From contig CAYSBR010000010.1 of NCBI GenBank assembly GCA_964429385.1, positions 1-64,000 on the forward strand: 64,000 nucleotides of DNA, in the 5' to 3' direction. Numbering within the stretch: the first letter of the stretch is position 1; the number at the start of each line of letters is the position of its first letter. This document shows positions 25,228-33,737 of this stretch, in pieces. The position numbers and the translations under genes were made by a program. The notes beneath the pieces were generated by a model. It saw nothing but the letters and a program-made list of their open reading frames with translations, searched no databases and was not told the origin of the DNA. Source of the stretch: UBA2377 sp964429385. GTDB lineage: Bacteria > Verrucomicrobiota > Verrucomicrobiia > Opitutales > Opitutaceae.

Positions 25228-27018
25228 ATGTCCCTAAAATTCCGTTGGCCTGACCTCTGGAGTAACCTCACCTCCATTTGGCGACGATTTCCTCTGCCCG
25301 CGCTCCTCACCTGCGCAGCCTGCGGCTGCATGCTCCTCCTGCTCGACAACAGCAATTCTTATCAAAGCTCTTTGCTGGGCCGAGGACTGCTGTTTTGCGC
25401 CGTCGCATTTCCATGGTTTTTCAATCTGGCGTTGTGCCGGGAGAGTATCGCCCCTGCACCATCCCGCCATCGCTTTCTGCCCGAACTGGGCGCGCTGGGC
25501 CTCTCTATAGCCTACGCTTGGCATCTTTTCATCCTGCCAGACAAATATCCGGATCATCACCTTTGGCGCGGATTCACCTTGGCTCTCGCCGCGCACTTCC
25601 TCGCCGCCGGCATGCCGTTCCTGCGGCGAAATACCCATGACGTTTTCTGGGGATTCAACAAAACTCTTTTCCTCCGTTTTCTGCTTTCTACGCTTTACAC
25701 AGGAGTGATCTTCACCGGCCTTGCCCTCGCCCTGCTCAGCCTTGATCGCCTGCTCAATCTCAAAATCAACGAGATCAACTATGGCCGGCTTTTCTTCATC
25801 ACCGCTTTCATATTCCATCCATGGTTCTTTCTCGCGGGAGTACCCAAGCCCGGAGGCCGTCCAGCGGTTGAGGTTCCTGCCGGACTGAGGCGCTTCGTTC
25901 AATTCGTACTTGTTCCGCTCGTCTCAATCTACCTGGCAATTCTTTATCTCTATACCTCCAAGATTCTGATTAGCTGGCAGCTACCCAACGGGTGGGTCGC
26001 CTTACCGGTGCTTGCACTCGGTGTCATCGGCGTTTTGGCCACACTCCTGATTGCTCCGTTGCGTGATGATAATGACCATAGGTGGGCAGGTGTCTTCATC
26101 CGTTGGTTTCATCGCCTCCTGCTGCCGCTCGCAGTATTACTCATGGTCTCGATTGGCGTGCGCATCCATGAACACGGAGTCACAGAAAGCCGTTATTTTG
26201 TCACCATTCTTGCCGGTTGGTTGTTTGTCACCGCTTTCATCTACGGCTGGACCCGCCGACGTACCATCCTCTGGATACCCGTCAGTCTGGGGGTATTATG
26301 CGTCTTGGCCAGCCTCGGACCATGGAGCGCATCATCAATTTCAGGTCGGAGCCAGATGACACGCGTCCTGATCGCGTTCAAAGAGCTTCAAATCCTGCAC
26401 GATGGGCGCCTCATTCCAAAGCCACAGACGATCCCCGCAAAAACTTACGAAAATCTTAATTCTAAAATCCGATATATTATTGAAACTCATGGCTATCATA
26501 AATTTGAGAGCCTGTTCGATAATAACCCAAGACTCACGGAACCTGTTCCAGATTACAGGAGCTACAATCTCAGCCTTAAAATCCTCGACCATCTTGGGCT
26601 CAAATCCGCCATCTCTGAAGCTCGCAGTTACGGCTTCACGCTGAAGCCTATAGACCTAATTTCTACCGGTCGCGGCGGACATGCTTCCGTCCATCAATAC
26701 TACAGCCACTCCGGAGGCACCCAACCGGTCCTTATCGGCTCAGATTCCACCTCGCTTGCACAGAATTCAGCGGGAGCTTTCGTCTTAAGGTCCAAGACCC
26801 GGTCAACTACCCTCTCGTGGCGAAGTATGCTCGATTCAGCCATCAAAGCTTACGAGATGAACCACGATGTCACTTCCGAGCTTCTGACCCATACTGTTCA
26901 GCTAGATGAGACAGCAATCCAACTCACGGTGATTGAAGCGTTCATCCAAAAACCTCAGTTGAATCAATATGACATCAGCAATCTGCGCGTGCTGGTGATT
27001 GTTTATACGGCTGATTAA
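25228..27018 (+). CDS. DUF4153-type integral membrane protein
   Basis: 596 residues with about ten or more transmembrane helices in the first ~370 residues and a soluble C-terminal domain of about 220 residues. Typical DUF4153 elements are GRLFFITAFIFHPWFFLAGV, IYLAILYLYTSKILI, RIHEHGVTESRYFV and WTRRRTILWIPVSLGVLC. Its base composition is visibly more A+T-rich than the neighbours, especially in the last third (for example cttaattctaaaatccgata at 26454-26473), hinting at a different origin or relaxed selection. The function of the family is unknown. Confidence 0.8.
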   Translation: MSLKFRWPDLWSNLTSIWRRFPLPALLTCAACGCMLLLLDNSNSYQSSLLGRGLLFCAVAFPWFFNLALCRESIAPAPSRHRFLPELGALGLSIAYAWHLFILPDKYPDHHLWRGFTLALAAHFLAAGMPFLRRNTHDVFWGFNKTLFLRFLLSTLYTGVIFTGLALALLSLDRLLNLKINEINYGRLFFITAFIFHPWFFLAGVPKPGGRPAVEVPAGLRRFVQFVLVPLVSIYLAILYLYTSKILISWQLPNGWVALPVLALGVIGVLATLLIAPLRDDNDHRWAGVFIRWFHRLLLPLAVLLMVSIGVRIHEHGVTESRYFVTILAGWLFVTAFIYGWTRRRTILWIPVSLGVLCVLASLGPWSASSISGRSQMTRVLIAFKELQILHDGRLIPKPQTIPAKTYENLNSKIRYIIETHGYHKFESLFDNNPRLTEPVPDYRSYNLSLKILDHLGLKSAISEARSYGFTLKPIDLISTGRGGHASVHQYYSHSGGTQPVLIGSDSTSLAQNSAGAFVLRSKTRSTTLSWRSMLDSAIKAYEMNHDVTSELLTHTVQLDETAIQLTVIEAFIQKPQLNQYDISNLRVLVIVYTAD

Positions 27019-27932
27019 GATTTTCGGCCGATCAGCTCCCACAACAGGACGGCACCGGCCACCGATACGTTGAGGGACTCGATTGTGCCCGCACCCGGAA
27101 TCGTAACCAATCGGGTGCAGGCCCGGGCGAGTTCCGGCGCGATGCCGTGCTCCTCGTTGCCCAGCACCAGCGCCACCGGTTTTTTCTCCGATCGGTTCGC
27201 CTCCGGCCGGCCGCCACGCGTCGCCGCGCCGACTACTTCGTAGCCGGCCTGCGCCAGCTCCCTGGCCAGAGCCGTCAAATCCTTCGCCTGCCAGACTTCG
27301 ACATGCTCAAGCCCGCCCTCCGCCACACGGTGCGCCGCATCCGAGGGCTTCGCCGCCGTCGCCGCATCGGCGATCACGATGCGCGGCACGCCGAAATACG
27401 CCGCCGTCCGTGCCAGCGCGCCAAGGTTGTGCGCGTTGCCGATATGATCGAGCACCAGCAAGGTCTCGCGCCGGCCCGCCCAGGACCGCAGATGTTCGGG
27501 CGTCGGCGTGCGCAAACCCGTCGCCTGAACCACCGCCACGATGCCGCCATGATGGATGGAACCGGCAATCTTCTCCAACTCGGCTCCAGGCACGCACCGG
27601 TAAACTTTTTTTGTCTGCGCCAGCACCTTGCTCATGATGCCCACCTTGCGGCTCGTCGGCTCGTCAAAGAACAGCCGCAGGATCGAGCCCGGATCCTTCG
27701 CAAACCGCGCGCGCACGGCGGCCAGTCCGCAGAGCTTCAATTCATCCCGGGCCGGTCCGCTGCGTGAACCGCGCAACGGCTCCTCCGCAGACTCCATCGG
27801 ACGCTCCACCCGGTCGGCAGCGGGCGGTGGCGTGGTCACGCCGCGACTGCGCACATAGTCCGCCGGAGCGTCAAACTCGCGTGAAGCTCCCGTCACCCGG
27901 CGTCCCGGATCCCGCTTGGAAAAATTGGCCAT
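27015..27932 (-). CDS. TrmH/SpoU-family RNA 2'-O-ribose methyltransferase
   Basis: 305 residues. A disordered basic N-terminus (about 1-65) precedes the SpoU substrate-binding domain (LKLCGLAAVRARFAKDPGSI) and the knotted SPOUT domain with all three motifs: NAHNLGALARTAAYFG (motif 1), ALVLGNEEHGI (motif 2) and IPGAGTIESLNVSVAGAVLL (motif 3). It methylates ribose in rRNA or tRNA. The long N-terminus and spacing resemble YfiF/TrmH-type proteins, so the target is not assigned. Its 3' end overlaps that of the DUF4153 gene by 4 bp, convergent. Confidence 0.92.
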   Translation of the reverse strand: MANFSKRDPGRRVTGASREFDAPADYVRSRGVTTPPPAADRVERPMESAEEPLRGSRSGPARDELKLCGLAAVRARFAKDPGSILRLFFDEPTSRKVGIMSKVLAQTKKVYRCVPGAELEKIAGSIHHGGIVAVVQATGLRTPTPEHLRSWAGRRETLLVLDHIGNAHNLGALARTAAYFGVPRIVIADAATAAKPSDAAHRVAEGGLEHVEVWQAKDLTALARELAQAGYEVVGAATRGGRPEANRSEKKPVALVLGNEEHGIAPELARACTRLVTIPGAGTIESLNVSVAGAVLLWELIGRKS

Positions 27933-28000
27933 GACGCATCCTGACCCACCCGCCGGCCCAAACCAAACAAATCTTCATCACTTGCCGCCGGTAGATCGTT

Positions 28001-29005
28001 TTAGCGGCCCGGAGCCACCTCGCCAACCAGCGTAAATTCCTCGCGATCATGGTAGAGATGCCGGATGCGCACCCCAGGTGCGGTGCGGCGCAGCACGGAG
28101 TCCGGCGACTGCAACTCCCGTAATAACGCGATCGGATCCACCCGACCAAACTTCAGATTGACCACAAATCGCCGGCACCAGCCGCGCCCCAGCCACGACT
28201 CCACGATATGCTTCAGAACATGATGCGGTTCCTCCACCAGATCGCAGAAGAGCCAGTCATAACCCGGCACCCCGTCCACGGGTCCAAACCGAAACGCATC
28301 CTCCCGGCGGTGCTCGATCAGGGGGTGATCCAGCGCCCCGCCCTTCAGCGGCCCGTTGTCCACCGCGATCACGCGGGCACCGCGCTTGGCCGCACTGTAG
28401 CTCCAGCCGCCTGGAGCCGCGCCCAGATCCACCACCGTCTCTCCCGCCGCCGGCTCAATGCCGAGGACGCCATAAGCTTCCTCCACCTTCAGATAGCTGC
28501 GCGATGGCGCCCGGGCGTCATCCGCCATGCGCCGCTGGCCATTTACGGCAAAGTCACGCGTGGCGACCGCCGTGCCAAAATCGGTGAACCATACCAACAG
28601 CCCCCGCGCCGGACTCACCCCACGCGGCAGGTCGGAACTCGCCAGCCGGGCGATCCGCGCCAGCTTTTTCTTCAATAATTCCAGGAACGCCCCCTCCACC
28701 CCGCCGATGCGCCGGCCAAGGCCGACCAGCTCGGCCGGACCGGCCAAGATGCAGGGCCACGCCGCTTCAATGCGTTCCCCCCGCAGGCTCTCCAGAAAAA
28801 AATCCGCCAACGTCTGGGCGAGGGCGTTGACCGTCTCCCCCTTTACTTCAATGCCGCCCGACAATGTCACATGGGCAAAAGCCGTCTCCGCCGGCGCATT
28901 TTCCGCGCGGACCCAGCCCGGCCCCTGCGTCCGCACAAGGCCGCCCCTCGCCGTGATTTCACGCGCGAGCAACGATTCATAGCCGGCCTGACAGAGAAGC
29001 AGCAT
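28001..29005 (-). CDS. RlmM-like 23S rRNA ribose methyltransferase
   Basis: 334 residues with the order seen in RlmM (23S rRNA 2'-O-methyl-C2498): an N-terminal THUMP-like part (MLLLCQAGYESLLAREITAR) and a C-terminal Rossmann domain with VVDLGAAPGGWSYSAAKRGA and RVIAVDNGPLKGG. YDWLFCDLVEEPHHVLKHI and FVVNLKFGRVDP carry the Lys-Asp-Lys-type catalytic residues expected of FtsJ-like enzymes. The ATG at 29005 gives the RlmM-like N-terminus. It follows the rhodanese gene on the same strand but a strong terminator lies between them. Confidence 0.82.
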   Translation of the reverse strand: MLLLCQAGYESLLAREITARGGLVRTQGPGWVRAENAPAETAFAHVTLSGGIEVKGETVNALAQTLADFFLESLRGERIEAAWPCILAGPAELVGLGRRIGGVEGAFLELLKKKLARIARLASSDLPRGVSPARGLLVWFTDFGTAVATRDFAVNGQRRMADDARAPSRSYLKVEEAYGVLGIEPAAGETVVDLGAAPGGWSYSAAKRGARVIAVDNGPLKGGALDHPLIEHRREDAFRFGPVDGVPGYDWLFCDLVEEPHHVLKHIVESWLGRGWCRRFVVNLKFGRVDPIALLRELQSPDSVLRRTAPGVRIRHLYHDREEFTLVGEVAPGR

Positions 29006-29060
29006 GTCGCGACGCTGGCCGCCCGGGTAACCGCGGCGAGAGGAAAAATCCCCCCACCAA

Positions 29061-29096
29061 TGAAACAGCCCGGCCGTTACGGGCCGGGCTGTTTCA
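29061..29096 (-). terminator. Strong hairpin, probable terminator of the rhodanese gene
   Basis: A perfect 15-bp stem (tgaaacagcccggcc paired with ggccgggctgtttca) with loop gttacg, 19 bp past the rhodanese stop. There is only a weak T-rich tail (ttcatt), so it may also act as an mRNA 3'-stabilising structure. Confidence 0.75.
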
Positions 29097-29114
29097 CAAA
29101 TCCAACGCAGGGAA

Positions 29115-29501
29115 TCAGCTCCTCTCCAAGGAAGCGCCGGCTTTCTTCCAACCGGCCAAGCCGGGCGCATAGTGCTTGATGTTGGTGTAACCCAGCTTTT
29201 CGGCCGCGATCGCCGCATTGCGATAGGCGGTGCACCGTTCGTTGCCGCAGTAGGCGACGATCAAGGCGTTCTTGTCGGCGGGGAGCAGCTCCGCGAGGCG
29301 GTCCTTCTGCGCGATGTAATCAATCGAACCCGGGATGCGCCCTTCCGCAAAGGATTTCGACCCGTTCACATCCAGCACGGTCACCGACTGGCTGGTGATG
29401 GCGCTCTGGAGCTCATCGTGGGAGATATTGGCAAACTTCGAGGCGGCAAACACCGCCGTGGCAAGGGTAAGCGAACAGATGAGGGCAATGAGTTTTTTCA
29501 T
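29115..29501 (-). CDS. Exported single-domain rhodanese-like protein
   Basis: 128 residues. A signal peptide MKKLIALICSLTLATAVFAA is followed by one rhodanese domain: VTVLDVNGSKSFAEGRIPGS, then the active-site loop in VAYCGNERCTAYRNAA with the likely catalytic Cys near residue 83, and LGYTNIKHYAPGLAGWKKAG. Periplasmic sulfurtransferases of this size take part in sulfur relay or thiol handling. The gene is monocistronic, flanked by terminators on both sides. Confidence 0.88.
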   Translation of the reverse strand: MKKLIALICSLTLATAVFAASKFANISHDELQSAITSQSVTVLDVNGSKSFAEGRIPGSIDYIAQKDRLAELLPADKNALIVAYCGNERCTAYRNAAIAAEKLGYTNIKHYAPGLAGWKKAGASLERS

Positions 29502-29514
29502 GACGCCCAAAGCT

Positions 29515-29555
29515 AAAAACCGACCGGGGTTTTTTCAACCGCCGGCCGGTTTTTT
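29515..29555 (-). terminator. Intrinsic terminator of the SDR gene
   Basis: On the minus strand, aaccggccgg and ccggtcggtt can pair (one mismatch or wobble) around a purine-rich loop, followed by ttttt. It lies 11 bp past the SDR stop at 29566, just upstream of the rhodanese gene. Confidence 0.7.
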
Positions 29556-29565
29556 CATATACGGA

Positions 29566-30348
29566 TCAAAGCCGGTGCAGGTGGAAGCCACCATCCACGT
29601 CGAAGCAGGCGCCGGTCGAGAAGGGGAAACGATCCTCGGCCACGGCACGCACGGCGCGACCGATGTCCTCGGGTTTGCCCCAGCGGCGGATCGGCGTGAT
29701 GCCGCGCTCATCGGTGATGATGAGCTTGTCGTATTTCTCCTTCACGCCGCCGGTCATGTCGGTCGCGATCACGCCGGGGCGGATCTCATAGACGTTGATG
29801 CCGTCGTTCGCCAGCCGGTCGGCAAAGAGCTTGGTCATCATCGCCAGCCCCGCCTTCACCATGCAGTAGTCACCGCGGTTGATCGAGGCGGTGTAAACCG
29901 AGATGGACGTGATGTTCACGATGCGGCCGCGGAAACCCTCGGCATCCGGCTCCTGCTTGAGCATCTGCTTCGCCACGAGCTGGGACAGGAAAAACGGCCC
30001 CTTCAGGTTGATCGCATACAACCGGTCAAAACTCTCCTCGCCGGCATCCAGCAGATCGGCCCGGACCTTGGGGGCCACACCGGCGTTGTTCACCAGCAGG
30101 TCGATGCGGTTGAACTTGGCCACGGTCTCAGCCACCAGCCGCTCCCGGTCCGCCGCCACGGCCACATCGCCCTGCACGATGAAGCCATCACCGCCGGCCG
30201 CCTGCACGAGCGCCAGCGCCTCGGCGGCCGCCTCGGCGTTGCCGGCGTAGTTGATGGCCACGCGACAGCCGGCGCGGGCGAGTTCAATGGCGATGCCGCG
30301 GCCAATGCCACGCGATGCGCCGGTGATGAGTGCGGTTTTGGATGCCAT
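29566..30348 (-). CDS. Short-chain dehydrogenase/reductase (3-oxoacyl-ACP-reductase-like)
   Basis: 260 residues. Cofactor motif TGASRGIGRGIAIELA (about 9-24), NNAG in DLLVNNAGVAPKV, and the active-site Tyr-x3-Lys in RGDYCMVKAGLAMM, preceded by VNITSISVYTASIN. The end GACFDVDGGFHLHRL is the usual strand before the C-terminus. The protein replaces the common Met/Ser after the catalytic Tyr with Cys. Upstream open frame to 30510 is antisense to the next gene's leader. Substrate undetermined. Confidence 0.9.
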   Translation of the reverse strand: MASKTALITGASRGIGRGIAIELARAGCRVAINYAGNAEAAAEALALVQAAGGDGFIVQGDVAVAADRERLVAETVAKFNRIDLLVNNAGVAPKVRADLLDAGEESFDRLYAINLKGPFFLSQLVAKQMLKQEPDAEGFRGRIVNITSISVYTASINRGDYCMVKAGLAMMTKLFADRLANDGINVYEIRPGVIATDMTGGVKEKYDKLIITDERGITPIRRWGKPEDIGRAVRAVAEDRFPFSTGACFDVDGGFHLHRL

Positions 30349-30469
30349 GGATGCCCGCCAGCGAAACGATTCGCGCCGGGCCGGCAACGCTGGATTCAGG
30401 CCACGCGCACAAACCCGCGAACCACCCCGCCCGGACGTGGTCTGTGCCTGCCAGTCATTCCCATCCACC

Positions 30470-30955
30470 ATGAAAAGCTCCCTTATCCTGATTCTCGTGG
30501 GCGCGCTCATCGGCGCGACTTTCCATTACTTCTACACGGCGAAACAATCCGTCCCGATCACTCCACCGCCGACCGCCACCGTGGCCGAGCGCGCCAGGGT
30601 CGCCGCAGTGGAGGCGGAGGCATCCACCGTCTCGACTCTCAACGAATGGCGGCTCAACGCCACCGACCTGCGCAACGATCTCGCCACCACCGGCCGCGTC
30701 GTGCGCCAGAAGCCGCCGACCGACAATGCCACCGCCCCCGATGCCCGCATCGCCGCCACCATCAAAGGCCAGTATCTGACCGACGAGGAACTCTCCAAGT
30801 CCAACATCAAGGTCGCCTGCGAAGAGGGCCGCGTCACCTTGCACGGTCAGGTCGAGAATCTCGAAACGCTCGGCACGGCCTTGCGGCTCGCCCTGGAAAC
30901 CGACGGCGTCGCCACGGTCGAATCCCGCCTGCTCGTGGTCAATCACACGCTCTGA
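30470..30955 (+). CDS. Membrane-anchored BON-domain protein
   Basis: 161 residues: an N-terminal anchor (MKSSLILILVGALIGATFHY), a linker, and a C-terminal BON domain with RIAATIKGQYLTDEELSKSN, IKVACEEGRVTLHGQVENLE and GVATVESRLLVVNHTL. BON domains bind membranes or envelope polymers and occur in OsmY-like stress proteins. It is divergent from the SDR gene. The ATG at 30470 is the first giving the anchor. Confidence 0.85.
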   Translation: MKSSLILILVGALIGATFHYFYTAKQSVPITPPPTATVAERARVAAVEAEASTVSTLNEWRLNATDLRNDLATTGRVVRQKPPTDNATAPDARIAATIKGQYLTDEELSKSNIKVACEEGRVTLHGQVENLETLGTALRLALETDGVATVESRLLVVNHTL

Positions 30956-30969
30956 GCCGGCCGGATTGC

Positions 30970-31866
30970 TCACCCTTGGGCACGATGGCGCAGGAGATCG
31001 CGGGGCGCCACCCCATGCACGGCTTTGAAGCAGCGCGAGAAATGATAGGGATCGGCAAACCCCACCCGCTGCGCCGCCTCCTTCACCAGCCCGCCGTTCT
31101 CCACGAGATGCCCCGCCGCCAGCGTCATCTTGCGCCGCAGGAGATATTGGTAAGGACTGCAATCGTGATAGCGGCGGAACAGCCGGCACACACTCGACAC
31201 CTCCAGCCCCGCCGCCACCGCGATCTCTTCCAAGGTCACCAGTTCTTCCGCATGCTCCTCGATCAGTGTCCGGCAATGCAGGAAGCGCTCCCGCGAGGGA
31301 TCCCCGCCCTGCGCGCCCTGCCGCACATGCTCCTCCAGCTTGAGCAGCAAAAGCTCCAGCCGCGTTTCACATAGCGCCCGGGTCAACGGGCCCTGCCGCT
31401 GCCCCTCCTGGATGAGATCGTCAAACAGCCCGCGCAATTCCGCGTGCGCCGCCAGCCCGTGCATCTGCCCCGGCCCCACCCCCGCCTGCGCCAGCCGGCG
31501 GGCCGCAGTCGAGCCGGTGAGACACACAAAATACTTCACCATCGGTCGCGCCGGCTCAGTGCGGATGCGGCAGCGGGTGCGTCGCCCGTAGGCGAACACC
31601 GCCCCCGGTGCGAGCGCGTGGCTCCGCCCGTCCAGCTCCACCGTGCCCGCCCCCTCCGCCACATATTCCAGCCCGTCATAAACGTAGGCCTCGCGCTCCA
31701 GGCGGTAATCGGGATTGCAGTGCTCCCTTCCACCCAGCGCCACACCCAGCCCGCGGGTACGCGCCAGGTTGGCAAAGAAATACCGGGCCAGCGAAACCTG
31801 CTGGGAGAGCAACTCGGGCGGAGACTTACGGCCGATTTTATCCATTCCTTTCCACAAACTATCCAT
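30970..31866 (-). CDS. AraC-family transcriptional regulator, divergent from a sugar isomerase
   Basis: 298 residues from ATG 31866 (31845 also possible). The N-terminal cupin part includes YVYDGLEYVAEGAGTVELDG and LAPGAVFAYGRRTRCRI; the C-terminal double HTH reads TLEEIAVAAGLEVSSVCRLF and LVKEAAQRVGFADPYHFSRC, then FKAVHGVAPRDLLRH. It is divergent from the fucose-isomerase-like gene with about 90 bp between starts, where gattttatc appears twice (31835 and 31933 regions). It probably controls that gene in response to a deoxy- or pentose sugar (inference). Confidence 0.9.
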   Translation of the reverse strand: MDSLWKGMDKIGRKSPPELLSQQVSLARYFFANLARTRGLGVALGGREHCNPDYRLEREAYVYDGLEYVAEGAGTVELDGRSHALAPGAVFAYGRRTRCRIRTEPARPMVKYFVCLTGSTAARRLAQAGVGPGQMHGLAAHAELRGLFDDLIQEGQRQGPLTRALCETRLELLLLKLEEHVRQGAQGGDPSRERFLHCRTLIEEHAEELVTLEEIAVAAGLEVSSVCRLFRRYHDCSPYQYLLRRKMTLAAGHLVENGGLVKEAAQRVGFADPYHFSRCFKAVHGVAPRDLLRHRAQG

Positions 31867-31958
31867 TCCGACCACGCTGACTCCAGTGCATAATGGATGT
31901 TTCCCTCTTGGCGTGGCCGCGCCGGTTGCGCCGATTTTATCTAGCATCCCCGCTCGTC

Positions 31959-33587
31959 ATGAAGAAATCCCCGAAGAAAACCGTGCTGCTCATCGCCAAT
32001 GGCGACCTGCGGCAGTCCGCCAACGAGAAGACCTGGCCCGGTCAGGAAGCCATGGAGCGCCAGCTCACGGCCGCCGTCACCAAACTCGGTTACAAACTCG
32101 TCCGCGCCCACCCCTACAAGCCGGAGCTCAAGCACGGCTTCATCGGCTCCCAAAAGGAGGGTATGGCCGTCTTCGCCGGCATCAACCCGAAGACCCCGAT
32201 CATCATCGCCGAGGCGGTGTGGCAGTATTCCCACCACATCCTGCACGGTCTCATCTCCCACGAGGCCCCCATTCTCACGATTGCCAACTGGTCGGGGGCC
32301 GCGCCCGGCCTCGTCGGCATGCTCAACCTCAACGGCTCCCTCACCAAGGCGGGCGTCGAGTATTCCACCCTTTGGAGCGCCGACTTCACCGACGACTTCT
32401 TCCTCAAGAGCCTCGCCGGCTGGCTGCAGACCGGCGTCGTGAAGCACAAGACCGCGCACGTCAAACCGCTCGCCCGCGCCACCGTGCCGCCGAAGGCCCG
32501 CGCCCTCGCGAAGAAGATCGCCGACGATCTCCGCCGCCGGAAATCCATCATGGGCGTCTTCGACGAAGGCTGCATGGGCATGTATAACGCCATCATCCCC
32601 GACGAACTGCTCTTCAAGACCGGCGTTTACAAGGAGCGCCTCTCGCAATCCGCCCTCTATTATGGCGCCACCCAGGTGAGCGACGCCGAGGCCCGCGCCG
32701 TTTACGACTGGCTGCGCAAGAAGGGCATGACCTTCCACCTCGGCAAGAATCCCGATGAGGATCTCACCGAGGAACAGGTTCTCTGGCAGTGCAAAACCTA
32801 CATCGCCGCGCTGCGCATCGCCGACGAGTTCGGCTGCGAGACCATCGGCATCCAATACCAGCAGGGCCTCAAGGACCTCCTGCCCGCCTCCGATCTCGTC
32901 GAAGGCCTCCTCAACAACTCCGACCGCCCGCCCGTCGCCAACCACCAGGGAGAGATCATCCGTGACGGCGAGCCGCTCACCCATTTCAACGAGGTGGACG
33001 AGTGCGCCGGCCTCGACGGCCTCTTCACCAACCGGGTGCACAAGGCCCTCAAGCAGCCTGTGGAAAACACCCTGCACGACCTGCGCTGGGGCGACCATGA
33101 CCAGAGCGGCACCACCGACGAATACGTGTGGGTCTTCCTCATCTCCGGCAGCGCCCCCCCGGCCCACCACGTCAACGGCTACCGCGGCACCGATTCGATG
33201 CGCCAGCCCTACATGTATTTCCGCCTCGGCGGTGGCACCGTGCGCGGTGTCGCCAAAGCCGGCGAAATCGTGTGGAGCCGCGTCTTCCTCGAAGACGGCA
33301 AACTCAAGATGGACCTCGGCCGCGCCAAGGTCATCGAGCTCCCGCCCGCCGAGACCGAGCGCCGCTGGAAGGAAACCACCGAGCAGTGGCCGATCATGCA
33401 TGCCGTGACCTATGGAGTCTCGCGTGACCAGATGATGGCCCGGCACAAGGCCAACCACATCCAGGTCGCCTACGCCCACAGCGCCAAGGAGGCCGACCTC
33501 GCCCTCTACACCAAGGCCGCGCTCGCCGCCGAACTCGGCCTCGAAGTCGCAGTCTGCGGGACCAAGGCCGACGGCTCGAAGTTCTGA
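31959..33587 (+). CDS. L-fucose/L-arabinose isomerase-like protein
   Basis: 542 residues, the size of FucI/AraA-fold isomerases, which interconvert aldoses and ketoses with a divalent metal. Elements: VLLIANGDLRQSANEKTWPG at the start, PILTIANWSGAAPGLVGMLN, FDEGCMGMYNAIIPDELLF, GCETIGIQYQQGLKDLLPAS and a C-terminal beta part with MYFRLGGGTVRGVAKAGEIV. The sequence is divergent from E. coli FucI, so the sugar is not certain. ATG 31959 gives a sensible basic N-terminus. A clean terminator follows the stop. Confidence 0.75.
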   Translation: MKKSPKKTVLLIANGDLRQSANEKTWPGQEAMERQLTAAVTKLGYKLVRAHPYKPELKHGFIGSQKEGMAVFAGINPKTPIIIAEAVWQYSHHILHGLISHEAPILTIANWSGAAPGLVGMLNLNGSLTKAGVEYSTLWSADFTDDFFLKSLAGWLQTGVVKHKTAHVKPLARATVPPKARALAKKIADDLRRRKSIMGVFDEGCMGMYNAIIPDELLFKTGVYKERLSQSALYYGATQVSDAEARAVYDWLRKKGMTFHLGKNPDEDLTEEQVLWQCKTYIAALRIADEFGCETIGIQYQQGLKDLLPASDLVEGLLNNSDRPPVANHQGEIIRDGEPLTHFNEVDECAGLDGLFTNRVHKALKQPVENTLHDLRWGDHDQSGTTDEYVWVFLISGSAPPAHHVNGYRGTDSMRQPYMYFRLGGGTVRGVAKAGEIVWSRVFLEDGKLKMDLGRAKVIELPPAETERRWKETTEQWPIMHAVTYGVSRDQMMARHKANHIQVAYAHSAKEADLALYTKAALAAELGLEVAVCGTKADGSKF

Positions 33588-33614
33588 TTTCCGGCAGACT
33601 CTTCCGGCTTCCTC

Positions 33615-33645
33615 CACCCGGCGGTTTTCCGCCGGGTGTTTTTTT
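33615..33645 (+). terminator. Intrinsic terminator of the isomerase gene
   Basis: Perfect 10-bp stem cacccggcgg / ccgccgggtg with a tttt loop, followed by seven T residues; it starts 28 bp after the stop codon. Confidence 0.9.
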
Positions 33646-33737
33646 GCACGCATCCAGCGCTTTCCCGATTGAACCGGACTCGCGCCTGCGCGCACGCTGC
33701 GGTGGTCTTCCTGTCCCCATCCCCCCGCTCCGGCCTC

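Noticed and set aside
27015..27932. TrmH-like gene as a tRNA Gm18 methyltransferase specifically
   Set aside because: The N-terminal domain and length fit several SpoU subgroups, so no specific target was assigned.
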